A stretch of DNA of 64,000 nt from Lutibacter sp. (GCA_030683995.1 JAUXPH010000040.1:62001-126000), one strand, 5' to 3'; shown: positions 7,767 to 16,490, numbered from the stretch's first letter. The notes: a model not told the origin generated them from the sequence alone. Translations and numbers: made by a program.

Positions 7767-9872
7767 TTAACTGATGTTTGCCCAAAGCGTGCTGTCTTTG
7801 CTCAATTCCTGATAAGCGACTCTTATAAACCTATTTTCCGGCAAATTTAAATCGGGATCTTTTTCCAACAACGCCATCGCCATCATTCTTGCGGTTTTTA
7901 ACAGACCTGCATCTTTTACCAAATCGGCGATTTTCAGGTTCAGGATGCCGCTTTGCTGGGTGCCCATCAAATTTCCGGGTCCCCTCAGTTTTAAATCCAC
8001 TTCCGCAATTTTGAATCCGTCACTGGTTTCCACCATGGTTTTTAACCGCACTTTCGCATCATCAGACAATTTAAAGCTCGACATTAATATGCAATAGCTC
8101 TGTTCTGCCCCACGACCAACCCTGCCGCGCAGCTGATGCAGTTGCGACAAGCCAAAACGCTCGGCACTTTCTATCACCATCACGCTCGAATTGGGAATGT
8201 CCACCCCCACTTCAATCACCGTAGTCGCCACCATAATTTGGGTTTCCCCTTTTTGGAAACGCTGCATTTCATATGCCTTGTCCTCCGCCTTCATTTGTCC
8301 GTGCAAAATGCTGATCTGGTATTGCGGCCTGGGAAATTCCCGCACAATACTTTCATAACCATCCATCAAATCTTTATAATCCATGGCTTCCGACTCATTG
8401 ATCAACGGATACACCACATACACCTGTCGGCCTTTGGCAATTTCTTCCTTCAAAAATTTAAATACCGACAACCGGTTTGCATCGTATCGGTGCGCCGTTA
8501 CCACTTCTTTTCGGTTTGGTGGCAACTCATCAATTACGGAAATGTCCAGATCGCCATACAAACTCATCGCCAAGGTGCGGGGAATTGGCGTTGCCGTCAT
8601 TACCAAAATGTGCGGAGGCAGCACATTCTTTTTCCACATTTTTGAACGTTGTTCCACCCCAAAACGGTGCTGCTCGTCGATAATGGCTATGCCCAAATTA
8701 TAAAATTTCACCTTGTCTTCAATCAGCGCGTGTGTTCCTATCAATATGTGCAGCTCTCCCGATTCCAGTTGCTGGTGAATCACTTTCCGTTCCTTTGCTT
8801 TGGTTGAACCTGTGAGCAGTTTTATGTTCACGTTCATTCCTTTCAGCAAATTGGTCAATGCATTATAATGTTGGTTGGCTAGGATTTCCGTAGGTGCCAT
8901 AAAAGCGGCCTGAAATCCGTTATCCATCACAATCAAAATGGTGAGCAAGGCCACAATGGTTTTTCCTGATCCCACATCGCCCTGTAGCAAACGGTTCATT
9001 TGGGCGTTGGATCCCATATCTTTCCTGATTTCCTTCAACACCCGTTTTTGAGCGTTTGTAAGTTCAAAAGGAAGGTTGTTGTTGTAAAAATTGTTAAAAT
9101 AATCACCCACTTTCAGAAAAGGATAGCCTTTAAACTTCGATTTTCTGATGAGTTTCTTCCGAAGCAATTGCAATTGGATAAAAAAGAACTCCTCAAATTT
9201 AAGACGGTTTTGTGCCTTGGTCAGCAATTCCTGATTTCTTGGAAAATGGATGTTCAGCAAGGCTTCGTTTTTTGAAATGAGTTTTAATTTTTCAATGACA
9301 TCTGCAGAAAGTGTTTCTTTAAAATTGCCGTGAAACTCTTCAAACAAGCTTTGGATCATTTTGGAAATCACCCTGTTGGTGACACCTTTGTTCACCAGTT
9401 TTTCGGTGGATGGATACACTGGCTGCATAGCGGTGCGCAGACTTTTATGGTATTCGGTCAGCAATTCCATTTCAGGATGCGGCATAGAGAACAGGCCTTT
9501 AAAAAAATTCGTTTTTCCAAAAATCACATAAGGCGTGTTTATTTTAATCGCCTCTTTGATCCATTTCATGCCCCTGAACCACACCAATTCCATCGTGCCG
9601 GTTTCATCCGCAAAAGTGGCCACCAACCTGCTTCCTTTTGGCTGTTGCACGGTTCTCAATTCCGTTATTTTCCCCAGAATCTGAATTTCTGAGTTATTTT
9701 GCTGCAGCTGGCTGATTTTCATAAACTGGGAACGGTCGATATACCGGTTCGGAAAAAAATTCAGCAAATCACCAAACGTGCGGATGCCGAGTTCCGATTT
9801 CAACAAATCGGCCCTGCCCGGACCTACACCCTTTAAATAGGATATTGCAGTGTTTAGGTTATTAATTGACAT
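7767..9872 (-). CDS. recG: ATP-dependent DNA helicase RecG
   Basis: 701 residues from the ATG at 9870-9872 (MSINNLNTAISYLKGVG). A start six codons upstream is possible, but this one fits known RecG starts better. The N-terminal wedge/OB domain (about 60-150) is followed by the superfamily 2 helicase core: Walker A GDVGSGKT, DEQH box IIDEQHRFG, TATPIPRT, and the C-terminal helicase motifs with VATTVIEVGVDIPN and QLRGRVGRG. RecG remodels stalled replication forks and branch-migrates Holliday junctions. It is a single gene between repeat-rich gaps. The stop codon is one base from the MITE-like element, but the reading frame is intact and the C-terminal TRG-like region (LRGPGNLMGTQQSG) is present. 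Confidence 0.96.
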   Translation of the reverse strand: MSINNLNTAISYLKGVGPGRADLLKSELGIRTFGDLLNFFPNRYIDRSQFMKISQLQQNNSEIQILGKITELRTVQQPKGSRLVATFADETGTMELVWFRGMKWIKEAIKINTPYVIFGKTNFFKGLFSMPHPEMELLTEYHKSLRTAMQPVYPSTEKLVNKGVTNRVISKMIQSLFEEFHGNFKETLSADVIEKLKLISKNEALLNIHFPRNQELLTKAQNRLKFEEFFFIQLQLLRKKLIRKSKFKGYPFLKVGDYFNNFYNNNLPFELTNAQKRVLKEIRKDMGSNAQMNRLLQGDVGSGKTIVALLTILIVMDNGFQAAFMAPTEILANQHYNALTNLLKGMNVNIKLLTGSTKAKERKVIHQQLESGELHILIGTHALIEDKVKFYNLGIAIIDEQHRFGVEQRSKMWKKNVLPPHILVMTATPIPRTLAMSLYGDLDISVIDELPPNRKEVVTAHRYDANRLSVFKFLKEEIAKGRQVYVVYPLINESEAMDYKDLMDGYESIVREFPRPQYQISILHGQMKAEDKAYEMQRFQKGETQIMVATTVIEVGVDIPNSSVMVIESAERFGLSQLHQLRGRVGRGAEQSYCILMSSFKLSDDAKVRLKTMVETSDGFKIAEVDLKLRGPGNLMGTQQSGILNLKIADLVKDAGLLKTARMMAMALLEKDPDLNLPENRFIRVAYQELSKDSTLWANIS

Positions 9873-9899
9873 TTGGCTTTTTGAAAACACGAAGATAAG

Positions 9900-9941
9900 G
9901 ATTTGTGATTTACGATATACGATTTGTGATTTTGGATTTTC
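9900..9941. repeat. Six tandem degenerate heptamers
   Basis: GATTTGT, GATTTAC, GATATAC, GATTTGT, GATTTTG, GATTTTC in exact 7-bp register in the gap between recG and dinB. Same family as 7296-7405. Confidence 0.8.
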
Positions 9942-10003
9942 AAACCAAATAAACAGTTACACAACTAAACGATTCAACAATTTTTTATTTCCCCCTTTGG
10001 GAG

Positions 10004-11164
10004 CTAAGGTGCTTTATCAATGGTAATTGCCCTTACAACCGCCTTATCGCCATAACGTTCACGCATTTTATCCATTGCGTGGTACAAATTCACCATTTTG
10101 GCATTGTCTTCAAACAAATTAATCTGCTGTCCGCCACTCACCAAATCGCTAAACTTCACGCCTATCAATCTGACCAGCAACCGCCTTTGGTACAAGCTGT
10201 TGTAAAGTTCCATCACAATTGGCAAAATAGTGTGGTCGGCCGAACTGTAAGGTATTTTTTTCTGTTTTGTATACGTTTGAAAATCGGAATATCGGATTTT
10301 AAACGTAATGCACGCAGTTAATTTATTGCTTTTTCGCAATTGAAAAATCAAACTTTCTGTCATAGCAACAATAGTGCTTTTCAGTTTTTCAAGATCTGTG
10401 GTGTCTTTATCAAAAGTGTTTTCCGATGAAATGGATTTCCGTTCGTGGTATTTTACAACGGGCGAGTTGTCTATGCCGTTCGCTTTTTTCCAAATGCCGC
10501 TGCCGTGTTTTCCAAAAACTTTGGTCATCATCCCAATCGGCATTTCCTGAACGGTTTGAATGCGTTTTATGCCCAAGTCGCACAATATATTGTAGGTTTT
10601 TTCGCCCACCATCGGAATTTTACGGACAGATAGCGGTGACAGAAAAAACTTTTCGGTGCCGCTGTTTATTTTCATTTCGTTGTTGGGTTTCGCCTCTCCC
10701 GTGGCGATTTTTGAGACGGTTTTGTTAACGGACAAGCCAAAAGAAATGGGTAATCCGGTTTCTTTAATTATTTTTTTACGCAATTCCGAAGCCAATTGGT
10801 GACAGCCAAAAAATTTGTCCGTTCCCGTTAAATCGATATAAAATTCGTCTATGGAAGCTTTTTCATACAAAGGCACCGACTCGTTAATCACATCGGTCAC
10901 CAATTTTGAAAATTTGGTATAAATTCCTGAATTGCCTCGCAATACAATGGCTTCCGGACATAATTGTTTCGCCATCCGCATAGGCATTGCAGAATGAACG
11001 CCATATTTACGGGCTTCATAACTGCACGAAGCCACCACGCCTCTATCCGAAATTCCGCCAATTAATATGGGTTTTCCTTCCAGTTTGCTGTCGATTACGC
11101 GCTCGCAGGACACAAAAAAAGTATCCAAATCCATATGTACAATAGAACGTTCCAAAGTGCTCAT
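10004..11164 (-). CDS. dinB: Y-family DNA polymerase IV (DinB-like)
   Basis: 386 residues. Y-family landmarks: the metal-binding opening SIVHMDLDTFFVSCE, the SYEARKYGVHSAMP finger motif, the second acidic site YEKASIDEFYIDLTG, and the helix-hairpin-helix region GEKTYNILCDLGIKRIQTV, then the little-finger domain. These polymerases copy damaged templates at low fidelity. The start codon overlaps the stop of the upstream dnaE-type gene by four bases (ATGA), so the two polymerases are translationally coupled. With the divergent XRE-S24 regulator and the exonuclease/GIY-YIG gene it forms a probable damage-response module. No beta-clamp motif was assigned with confidence at the C-terminus. Confidence 0.94.
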   Translation of the reverse strand: MSTLERSIVHMDLDTFFVSCERVIDSKLEGKPILIGGISDRGVVASCSYEARKYGVHSAMPMRMAKQLCPEAIVLRGNSGIYTKFSKLVTDVINESVPLYEKASIDEFYIDLTGTDKFFGCHQLASELRKKIIKETGLPISFGLSVNKTVSKIATGEAKPNNEMKINSGTEKFFLSPLSVRKIPMVGEKTYNILCDLGIKRIQTVQEMPIGMMTKVFGKHGSGIWKKANGIDNSPVVKYHERKSISSENTFDKDTTDLEKLKSTIVAMTESLIFQLRKSNKLTACITFKIRYSDFQTYTKQKKIPYSSADHTILPIVMELYNSLYQRRLLVRLIGVKFSDLVSGGQQINLFEDNAKMVNLYHAMDKMRERYGDKAVVRAITIDKAP

Positions 11165-14130
11165 ACCAGTAATTTTTTAGGAATATCGGCATATCTCGGA
11201 TCCTGGATAATGGCCAGTTTTTCCATTTTTTCTATTTCAACCGTGATACAGTCAAATTCCTCCGTCACTTTTCCCGTTAATTCATACACGCCTCTTCCTT
11301 TAAACGGATATTTTTTTGCGGCTGGCGGAAAATGTACCGTATCAATATGTTCTCCTTTTACATCCGTAAAATTGCCAAAATACATCAAATCGCCTTTAGA
11401 AGTGCTGACTCTTTTTGCCGTTATGTAATAGCCGTAAACTGTTACGTTTTTGCCAATGTAATGTGCCATATCACTCGCAACCAATTGTTGATGAATGGGT
11501 TGTGTCAATAAATCAAACGGACTGCACAATGGGAAACCGAGGTATTGAATTTCATCAAACGCATCTTCAAAACTGCTGCAACTGAGTTTCGGCGTGTTGT
11601 ACATAATTTTTTCCGATTTAAAAAGTGTGGAAACATGTTCTTCCAAACACACTTTATTCACTTTCATATAGGCTTCCCACAACAATTCGCGTTTATTTCT
11701 TCCCGTAAACTGAAAAGCATTTATTTTAATGAGAATGGAAAGCTGTTCCAATGAAATAGCAACACGTTCAATAAAATCGTCCAAATCCAAAAACAAGCCG
11801 TTTTTCTCCCGCTCGTTTACAATTTTTGTCGCATTTTTCAATTCAAAACTTTCCAGCATCATAAAACCTAAATAAATGTGGTTTCCTTCAATGCAATTCT
11901 GGTAACCAGACTTGTTAATGGTTGGCGGATGAATAACTGCACCGTTCATTCTTGCCTCGTGCACATAATATTCCGGCTGGTAAAATCCGCCGAAATTGTT
12001 AAGCGTTGCCACCAAATATTCCAGCGGATAATAGGCTTTTAAAAACAGACTTTGGTAGCTTTCAACCGCGTAGGAAGCCGAATGGCCTTTGGCAAAAGCG
12101 TAACCTGCAAAACTTTCAATTTGTCGCCAAATTTCTGAAGTCAGCTCATAACTATGCCCCTGATTTTTGCAATTTTCAAAAAACTGGGCCTGCACTTTTG
12201 AAAATTCTTCTCTTGATCTAAATTTTCCGCTCATTCCGCGCCGCAACATATCCGCTTCACCCAAAGTTAAACCGCCAAAATGATGCGCCACTTTAATCAC
12301 ATCTTCCTGATAAACCATCACGCCAAAAGTTTCGGGCATAATTTTAAGCAATATCGGATTCGCTTCTTTTCTGCGTTCGGGGTTTCTGTAGCGCAAAATA
12401 TATTCCCGCATCATCCCCGATTTTGCAACGCCGGGACGAATTACCGAACTCGCGGCCACCAATCCCAAATAATTATCCACCTGCAATTTTTTCAGCAACA
12501 TCCGCATCGCGGGAGATTCTACATAAAAGCAGCCAATGGCCTTCGCATTTTTCAGCAGGTATTTAATTTTTGAATCTTCTTTGAAGCGTTTGATGTCGTG
12601 AATGTCAATATCGGGATGCGCTGGATGGTTGTATTTCACAATGTCAACCGCTTCCCTAATTTTTCCCAACCCGCGCTGACTTAAAATATCAAATTTATAC
12701 AAGCCAACATCTTCTGCCACAACCATATCAAACATCGTGGTTGAAAATCCTTTTGGCGGCAAATAAGTGGCGGTATAACAATCGATTGGCTTTTCTGAAA
12801 TTAAAATTCCGCCGGGATGAATGCCCAAATAATTGGGAAATCCCTCAATATATTTGCTGTAAATCAACACCAGTTTCGACAAGTCGTCCAACTCATTCGG
12901 ATTGAAATTCCGCATAGAAAGCTTGTCTATTTCTTCTTTCGGCAATCCAAAAACTTTTCCCAATTCCCTAACCGAAGCTCGGTATTTAAAGGTGTTGTAA
13001 ACGGCAATCAACGACGTGTTTTTAAATCGGCCAAAAATAAAATTCATCACATCATCCCGGTCGCGCCAGGAAAAATCCAAATCGAAATCGGGCGGATTTA
13101 TTCTGTATAAATTGATAAAACGTTCAAAATATAAATCCAGTTCTATGGGATCAACGTCGGTAATTCGCAGCAAATACGCCACAATGCTATTGGCGCCGCT
13201 TCCCCTGCCTACATAATAATATTTTTTGCTTCGGGCATATTTCAATATTTTCCAATTGATTAAAAAGTAGGAAACAAATTGTTTTTCCTGAATCATTTGA
13301 AGTTCTTTTTCCAATCGCACAAACACCCGTTTCCCCAATTTTTTATACCGATAATTTAATCCGTCATACGCCAGTTTTCTCAGCAGTTTAAAATCCAGTT
13401 CCTCATTGTTGCTGTAGGTTCTCTGATTTTTAGGCTCATTTTTAGAAAAATCAAAGCTGATGTGACAATGGTCCAACATCCGCTGTGTGTTTTCAATAAT
13501 TTTCGGATATTCTTCAAACATATCTTTCAACGCTTTTTCAGAAATCATAACGTCCGATTCGGCTCCTTGTTCCGATTTTGGCAGTTTGCTCAGCAAAACA
13601 TTGTTGTCGATGGCGCGCAACAATCGGTGCGTGTTAAATCCTTTTTTATGTTGAAATGAAACTGTTTGCAACACCACCAATTTATCCTGATGCAATCGCC
13701 ATTCAGAAAACTTCAGCTGATTTAAATCGGAAGGTTTTACGCCCATAAACTCATTTTCTTGAAGCTCCATCACCGTATTTTGATACGGATAAATCACATA
13801 CGTGTCCGCAATGTATTTTGCCCGTTTTGGAATCGTTATTTTATCCAAATGCAAAAATTCCGACAGGTATTTATTCAGTTGCCGCAAAGCCTCATTATTT
13901 TTTGCCAGCATCACAAATTGTTGCTGCGCACCATTTCTGAAATCGATGCCCAAAACTGGTCTTATGTTGTATTTTGGAGCCAAACGCACAAAATCCAAGT
14001 TGGCCGAAGTGCTGTTGATATCGGTCAACGCCATTACCGTAATATTGTGCTGAAATGCCTGCTGCAACAAGGCTTCCGGCGCTATTGTGCCATATTTTAA
14101 ACTATAATATGTATGGGTGTTCAAATACAT
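11161..14130 (-). CDS. DNA polymerase III alpha subunit, short (error-prone DnaE-like) form
   Basis: 989 residues, about 170 shorter than a replicative DnaE. Domain order: N-terminal PHP domain (NTHTYYSLKYG, VMALTDINS), C-family polymerase palm with catalytic acids in PPDFDLDFSWRDRDD, fingers with YVGRGSGANSIVAYLL and FAKGHSASYAVESYQ, tandem HhH region, and a C-terminal OB-fold (GKNVTVYGYYITAKRV). The PHP motif reads HTYYS rather than HSxxS, and proofreading by PHP is unlikely. Co-transcription with dinB, short length and location beside an S24 regulator suggest a translesion polymerase like DnaE2 of ImuAB-DnaE2 cassettes rather than the chromosomal replicase, but this is inference; a second, longer dnaE elsewhere in the genome would support it. 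Confidence 0.9.
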   Translation of the reverse strand: MYLNTHTYYSLKYGTIAPEALLQQAFQHNITVMALTDINSTSANLDFVRLAPKYNIRPVLGIDFRNGAQQQFVMLAKNNEALRQLNKYLSEFLHLDKITIPKRAKYIADTYVIYPYQNTVMELQENEFMGVKPSDLNQLKFSEWRLHQDKLVVLQTVSFQHKKGFNTHRLLRAIDNNVLLSKLPKSEQGAESDVMISEKALKDMFEEYPKIIENTQRMLDHCHISFDFSKNEPKNQRTYSNNEELDFKLLRKLAYDGLNYRYKKLGKRVFVRLEKELQMIQEKQFVSYFLINWKILKYARSKKYYYVGRGSGANSIVAYLLRITDVDPIELDLYFERFINLYRINPPDFDLDFSWRDRDDVMNFIFGRFKNTSLIAVYNTFKYRASVRELGKVFGLPKEEIDKLSMRNFNPNELDDLSKLVLIYSKYIEGFPNYLGIHPGGILISEKPIDCYTATYLPPKGFSTTMFDMVVAEDVGLYKFDILSQRGLGKIREAVDIVKYNHPAHPDIDIHDIKRFKEDSKIKYLLKNAKAIGCFYVESPAMRMLLKKLQVDNYLGLVAASSVIRPGVAKSGMMREYILRYRNPERRKEANPILLKIMPETFGVMVYQEDVIKVAHHFGGLTLGEADMLRRGMSGKFRSREEFSKVQAQFFENCKNQGHSYELTSEIWRQIESFAGYAFAKGHSASYAVESYQSLFLKAYYPLEYLVATLNNFGGFYQPEYYVHEARMNGAVIHPPTINKSGYQNCIEGNHIYLGFMMLESFELKNATKIVNEREKNGLFLDLDDFIERVAISLEQLSILIKINAFQFTGRNKRELLWEAYMKVNKVCLEEHVSTLFKSEKIMYNTPKLSCSSFEDAFDEIQYLGFPLCSPFDLLTQPIHQQLVASDMAHYIGKNVTVYGYYITAKRVSTSKGDLMYFGNFTDVKGEHIDTVHFPPAAKKYPFKGRGVYELTGKVTEEFDCITVEIEKMEKLAIIQDPRYADIPKKLLV

Positions 14131-14214
14131 TTTTTCAAAAAAAATTAGGCGGTAAACTTTTTTTTGCTAAATTAGCTCAAAATATTAGCAATTGTTGCTC
14201 ATAAATTTAGCATT
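14131..14214. promoter_or_regulatory. Divergent control region with three dyads, likely operator of the XRE-S24 regulator
   Basis: The 84 bases between the dnaE-type gene and the XRE-S24 gene contain GCTAAATTAGC (14166-14176, palindrome around one base), AGCAA-3-TTGCT (14187-14199) and ATAAATTTAGC with palindromic core TAAATTTA (14202-14211). All are built from the words TTAGC/TTGCT. They are spaced about two helical turns or less apart and lie within promoter distance of both genes. No clean TAnnTTTG box was found, so the promoters themselves are not placed. Operator function is inferred from position and symmetry. Confidence 0.5.
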
Positions 14215-14988
14215 ATGAATTATTTGTCACAAAATATCAAACACATCAGGACCTTAAAAGGTTTGACGCAGGAGCAATTTGCGGAGGATTTAAAAGTCTC
14301 CCGCTCGCGCATAAGTTCTTATGAAGAAAACAGGGCCATTCCTCCTGTCGAATTTTTAATCGACTTGTCCGATTATTTTAAAATTCCCATCGATATTTTA
14401 ATCAAAAATGATTTGTCAGGCGCAAAAGATGTTTCGTTTATTGAAATTGGAAACAGAAGGGTTTTATTTCCCATTACCGTTGATGGCGCTAACGAAGATT
14501 TGATAGAAATTATTCCGATTGAAGCTTCCGCAGGTTATTTAAGAGGCTACGCCGACCCGGAATATATTGAGCATTTGGAGAAAATTAAATTGCCGTTTTT
14601 GCCCACGGGAACGCACAGGGCATTTCCCATAAAAGGAGATTCTATGTTGCCGGTAAAAAGCGGTTCTTATATTGTGGCGCGTTTTGTTGAAGAAATAAGC
14701 AACCTAAAAGACGGTAAAACGTATATTGTGCTCACGTTAAACGACGGCATTGTTTACAAGCGGGTTTTTAGCAAAATAGCAGAACACAATATGTTGTTGC
14801 TGGTTTCCGACAACAAAAAATACGATGCTTATTATGTGCCTGTTGATGAAATACTGGAGTTGTGGGAATTTACCTGCAGCATCAACACGCAGGAATATGA
14901 GGAACACGAATTAAAAATAAGCAGCATTGCCGCTATGTTAAATCAGTTGGGAATTGAGTTAAAAGCACTTGAAAAATCGATTAAATAA
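14215..14988 (+). CDS. XRE-family regulator with S24 (LexA/UmuD-like) self-cleavage domain
   Basis: 257 residues. Residues about 5-60 form a Cro/C1-type helix-turn-helix (IRTLKGLTQEQFAEDLKVSR, then SRISSYEENRAIPP). A C-terminal peptidase S24 domain carries the catalytic serine in KGDSMLPVKSG (Ser143) and a lysine in VYKRVF (Lys182). A plausible Ala-Gly cleavage bond is present in EASAGYL (Ala106-Gly107). The Ser-Lys and bond-Ser spacings are close to those of LexA and UmuD. Such proteins repress until RecA filaments trigger self-cleavage. The gene faces the polymerase operon across a palindromic region and is directly followed by the nuclease gene (TAA then ATG). It is therefore the obvious candidate regulator of the whole module. 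Control of damage genes is inferred, not shown. Confidence 0.9.
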   Translation: MNYLSQNIKHIRTLKGLTQEQFAEDLKVSRSRISSYEENRAIPPVEFLIDLSDYFKIPIDILIKNDLSGAKDVSFIEIGNRRVLFPITVDGANEDLIEIIPIEASAGYLRGYADPEYIEHLEKIKLPFLPTGTHRAFPIKGDSMLPVKSGSYIVARFVEEISNLKDGKTYIVLTLNDGIVYKRVFSKIAEHNMLLLVSDNKKYDAYYVPVDEILELWEFTCSINTQEYEEHELKISSIAAMLNQLGIELKALEKSIK

Positions 14989-16389
14989 ATGTACACAATC
15001 ATTGACATAGAAACCACCGGACACAGTTCAAAAATTACGGAAATCTCCATTTTTGTGTATGATGGCGAAAAAATAATTGACGAGTTTACGACCCTTGTGA
15101 ATCCGGAATGCAGCATTCCTCCTTTTATCACCAATTTAACTGGAATTACCAATGCGATGGTGAGCAATGCGCCTAAATTTTATGAAATTGCCAAAAAAGT
15201 GGCCGAAATTACCAAAGACACCATTTTTGTGGCGCACAACGTAAACTTCGATTACAACATCATACAAAAGGAATTTAAGGATTTGGGATTTGAGTTCAAG
15301 CGAAAAAAACTGTGCACCGTTCGCTTATCGCGAAAATTAATTCCAAATTTAAGATCGTACAGTTTGGGTGCGCTTTGCGTTACGCAAAATATTGTGATTA
15401 AAGACCGTCATCGGGCAAAAGGAGATGCGGAAGCCACGGTGATTTTATTCGAAAAACTATTGTTTTTGGATAATGATCAAACAGTATTTAACACTTTTTT
15501 AAATCCGCGCTCAAAACAATCGACCTTGCCGCCTTTATTGCCGAAAAAAACGGTTGATGAACTTTCGGAAAATTCGGGTGTTTATTATTTCAAAAATGAG
15601 AAAAATGAAGTCATTTATGTTGGAAAAGCCAAAAATATAAAACAACGCGTGCTGAGTCATTTTTATGATAAATCAAAGAAAGAAATTACGATGTGTCTGG
15701 AAACAAGCAATGTTTCCTGTGTTGAAACCGGCAGTGAACTGTTGGCGTTGTTATTGGAATCTTCAGAAATAAAAAGCATCTATCCCAAATACAACCGGGC
15801 ACAAAGAAGGGCTCAGGAAAGTGTCGGTTTATTTTCTTACGAAGACAGAGATGGCGTTATCCATCTGGCTTACAACCGATTGAAATTGGTTACTTCTCCT
15901 TTAATGAAGTTTTCCAATATTACGGAATGCCGGATTTTTCTGGAGAAATTATGCGAAGAATTTGAATTATGTCCGAAATATTGCCATCTGCAAACCAATG
16001 TTTCCACTTGTTTTCATTACCAGATAAAAAAATGCAAAGGCGTTTGCAAGGAAGAAGAACCCGTTGATTTGTACAATTTAAGAGTGCAAAAGGCTATTGA
16101 TTCCTTAAAATTTAATACAGAAAATTTTATCATTAAAGAAACCGGCAGAACCACCAATGAATATGCTTATGTTTTAATTTTAAACGGAATTTACAAAGGA
16201 TTTGGCTACGCCAGCAAAAAACAAAAAATCACTTCCGCTGAAGGTTATTTTGGAATGCTAAGCGCACAAAAAGAAAACAACGATGTTCGTCGGATTTTAA
16301 ATGCCTATGTGGGCAAAAATAGCACGAGCATTGTTCCGATAGATTATGTCAGCACGCCGTTTGAACTTAATTTTTCTACAAACAGTTAG
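14989..16389 (+). CDS. DEDD exonuclease / GIY-YIG endonuclease fusion (Cho/UvrC-like)
   Basis: 466 residues. Residues 3-160 are a DnaQ-type 3'-5' exonuclease: Asp6/Glu8 in IIDIETTG, His83 and Asp88 in VAHNVNFDYN, His141 and Asp146 in HRAKGDAEAT. Residues about 195-280 form a GIY-YIG nuclease (SGVYYF, then VIYVGKAKNIKQRV), as in the UvrC N-terminal half and Cho. A cysteine set at 328/332, 341, 349 and 353 (CFHYQIKKCKGVC) has the 8- and 4-residue spacing of the UvrC iron-sulfur site. The UvrC C-terminal RNase H-like and HhH domains are missing. It starts immediately after the XRE-S24 stop codon, so the two are co-transcribed. Probable role: incision and trimming near bulky lesions alongside DinB/DnaE; inferred from domains and context. 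Confidence 0.88.
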   Translation: MYTIIDIETTGHSSKITEISIFVYDGEKIIDEFTTLVNPECSIPPFITNLTGITNAMVSNAPKFYEIAKKVAEITKDTIFVAHNVNFDYNIIQKEFKDLGFEFKRKKLCTVRLSRKLIPNLRSYSLGALCVTQNIVIKDRHRAKGDAEATVILFEKLLFLDNDQTVFNTFLNPRSKQSTLPPLLPKKTVDELSENSGVYYFKNEKNEVIYVGKAKNIKQRVLSHFYDKSKKEITMCLETSNVSCVETGSELLALLLESSEIKSIYPKYNRAQRRAQESVGLFSYEDRDGVIHLAYNRLKLVTSPLMKFSNITECRIFLEKLCEEFELCPKYCHLQTNVSTCFHYQIKKCKGVCKEEEPVDLYNLRVQKAIDSLKFNTENFIIKETGRTTNEYAYVLILNGIYKGFGYASKKQKITSAEGYFGMLSAQKENNDVRRILNAYVGKNSTSIVPIDYVSTPFELNFSTNS

Positions 16390-16490
16390 CTCCTACGGAG
16401 CTATTTTAGTCCCGGCGGGACGACCTGTTTTTAGAAAAAAAGAATTCCCTTGAAACTAGCCCCAGCGGGGCGAACTGTTTGTAAAACCCT
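16389..16490. repeat. Mini-hairpin repeat island (copy 1)
   Basis: Three perfect 5-3-5 hairpins: GCTCCTACGGAGC (16389-16401), GTCCCGGCGGGAC (16409-16421) and GCCCCAGCGGGGC (16459-16471), each of the last two followed by GAcCTGTTT or GAaCTGTTT and then an A-rich tail. The first hairpin begins in the stop codon of the nuclease gene. A related, more complete island lies at 53222-53367. It might also act as a terminator for the convergent nuclease and guaB genes. Confidence 0.75.

Noticed and set aside
8136-8703. Long open frames on the strand opposite recG
   Set aside because: They mirror a well-conserved helicase gene, have low-complexity His/Phe/Arg-rich translations and no start signals; antisense shadows.
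14215-16389. Prophage remnant indicated by the C1-like regulator
   Set aside because: No integrase, structural phage gene or attachment repeat is nearby; the partners are repair genes and the flanks are core genes.
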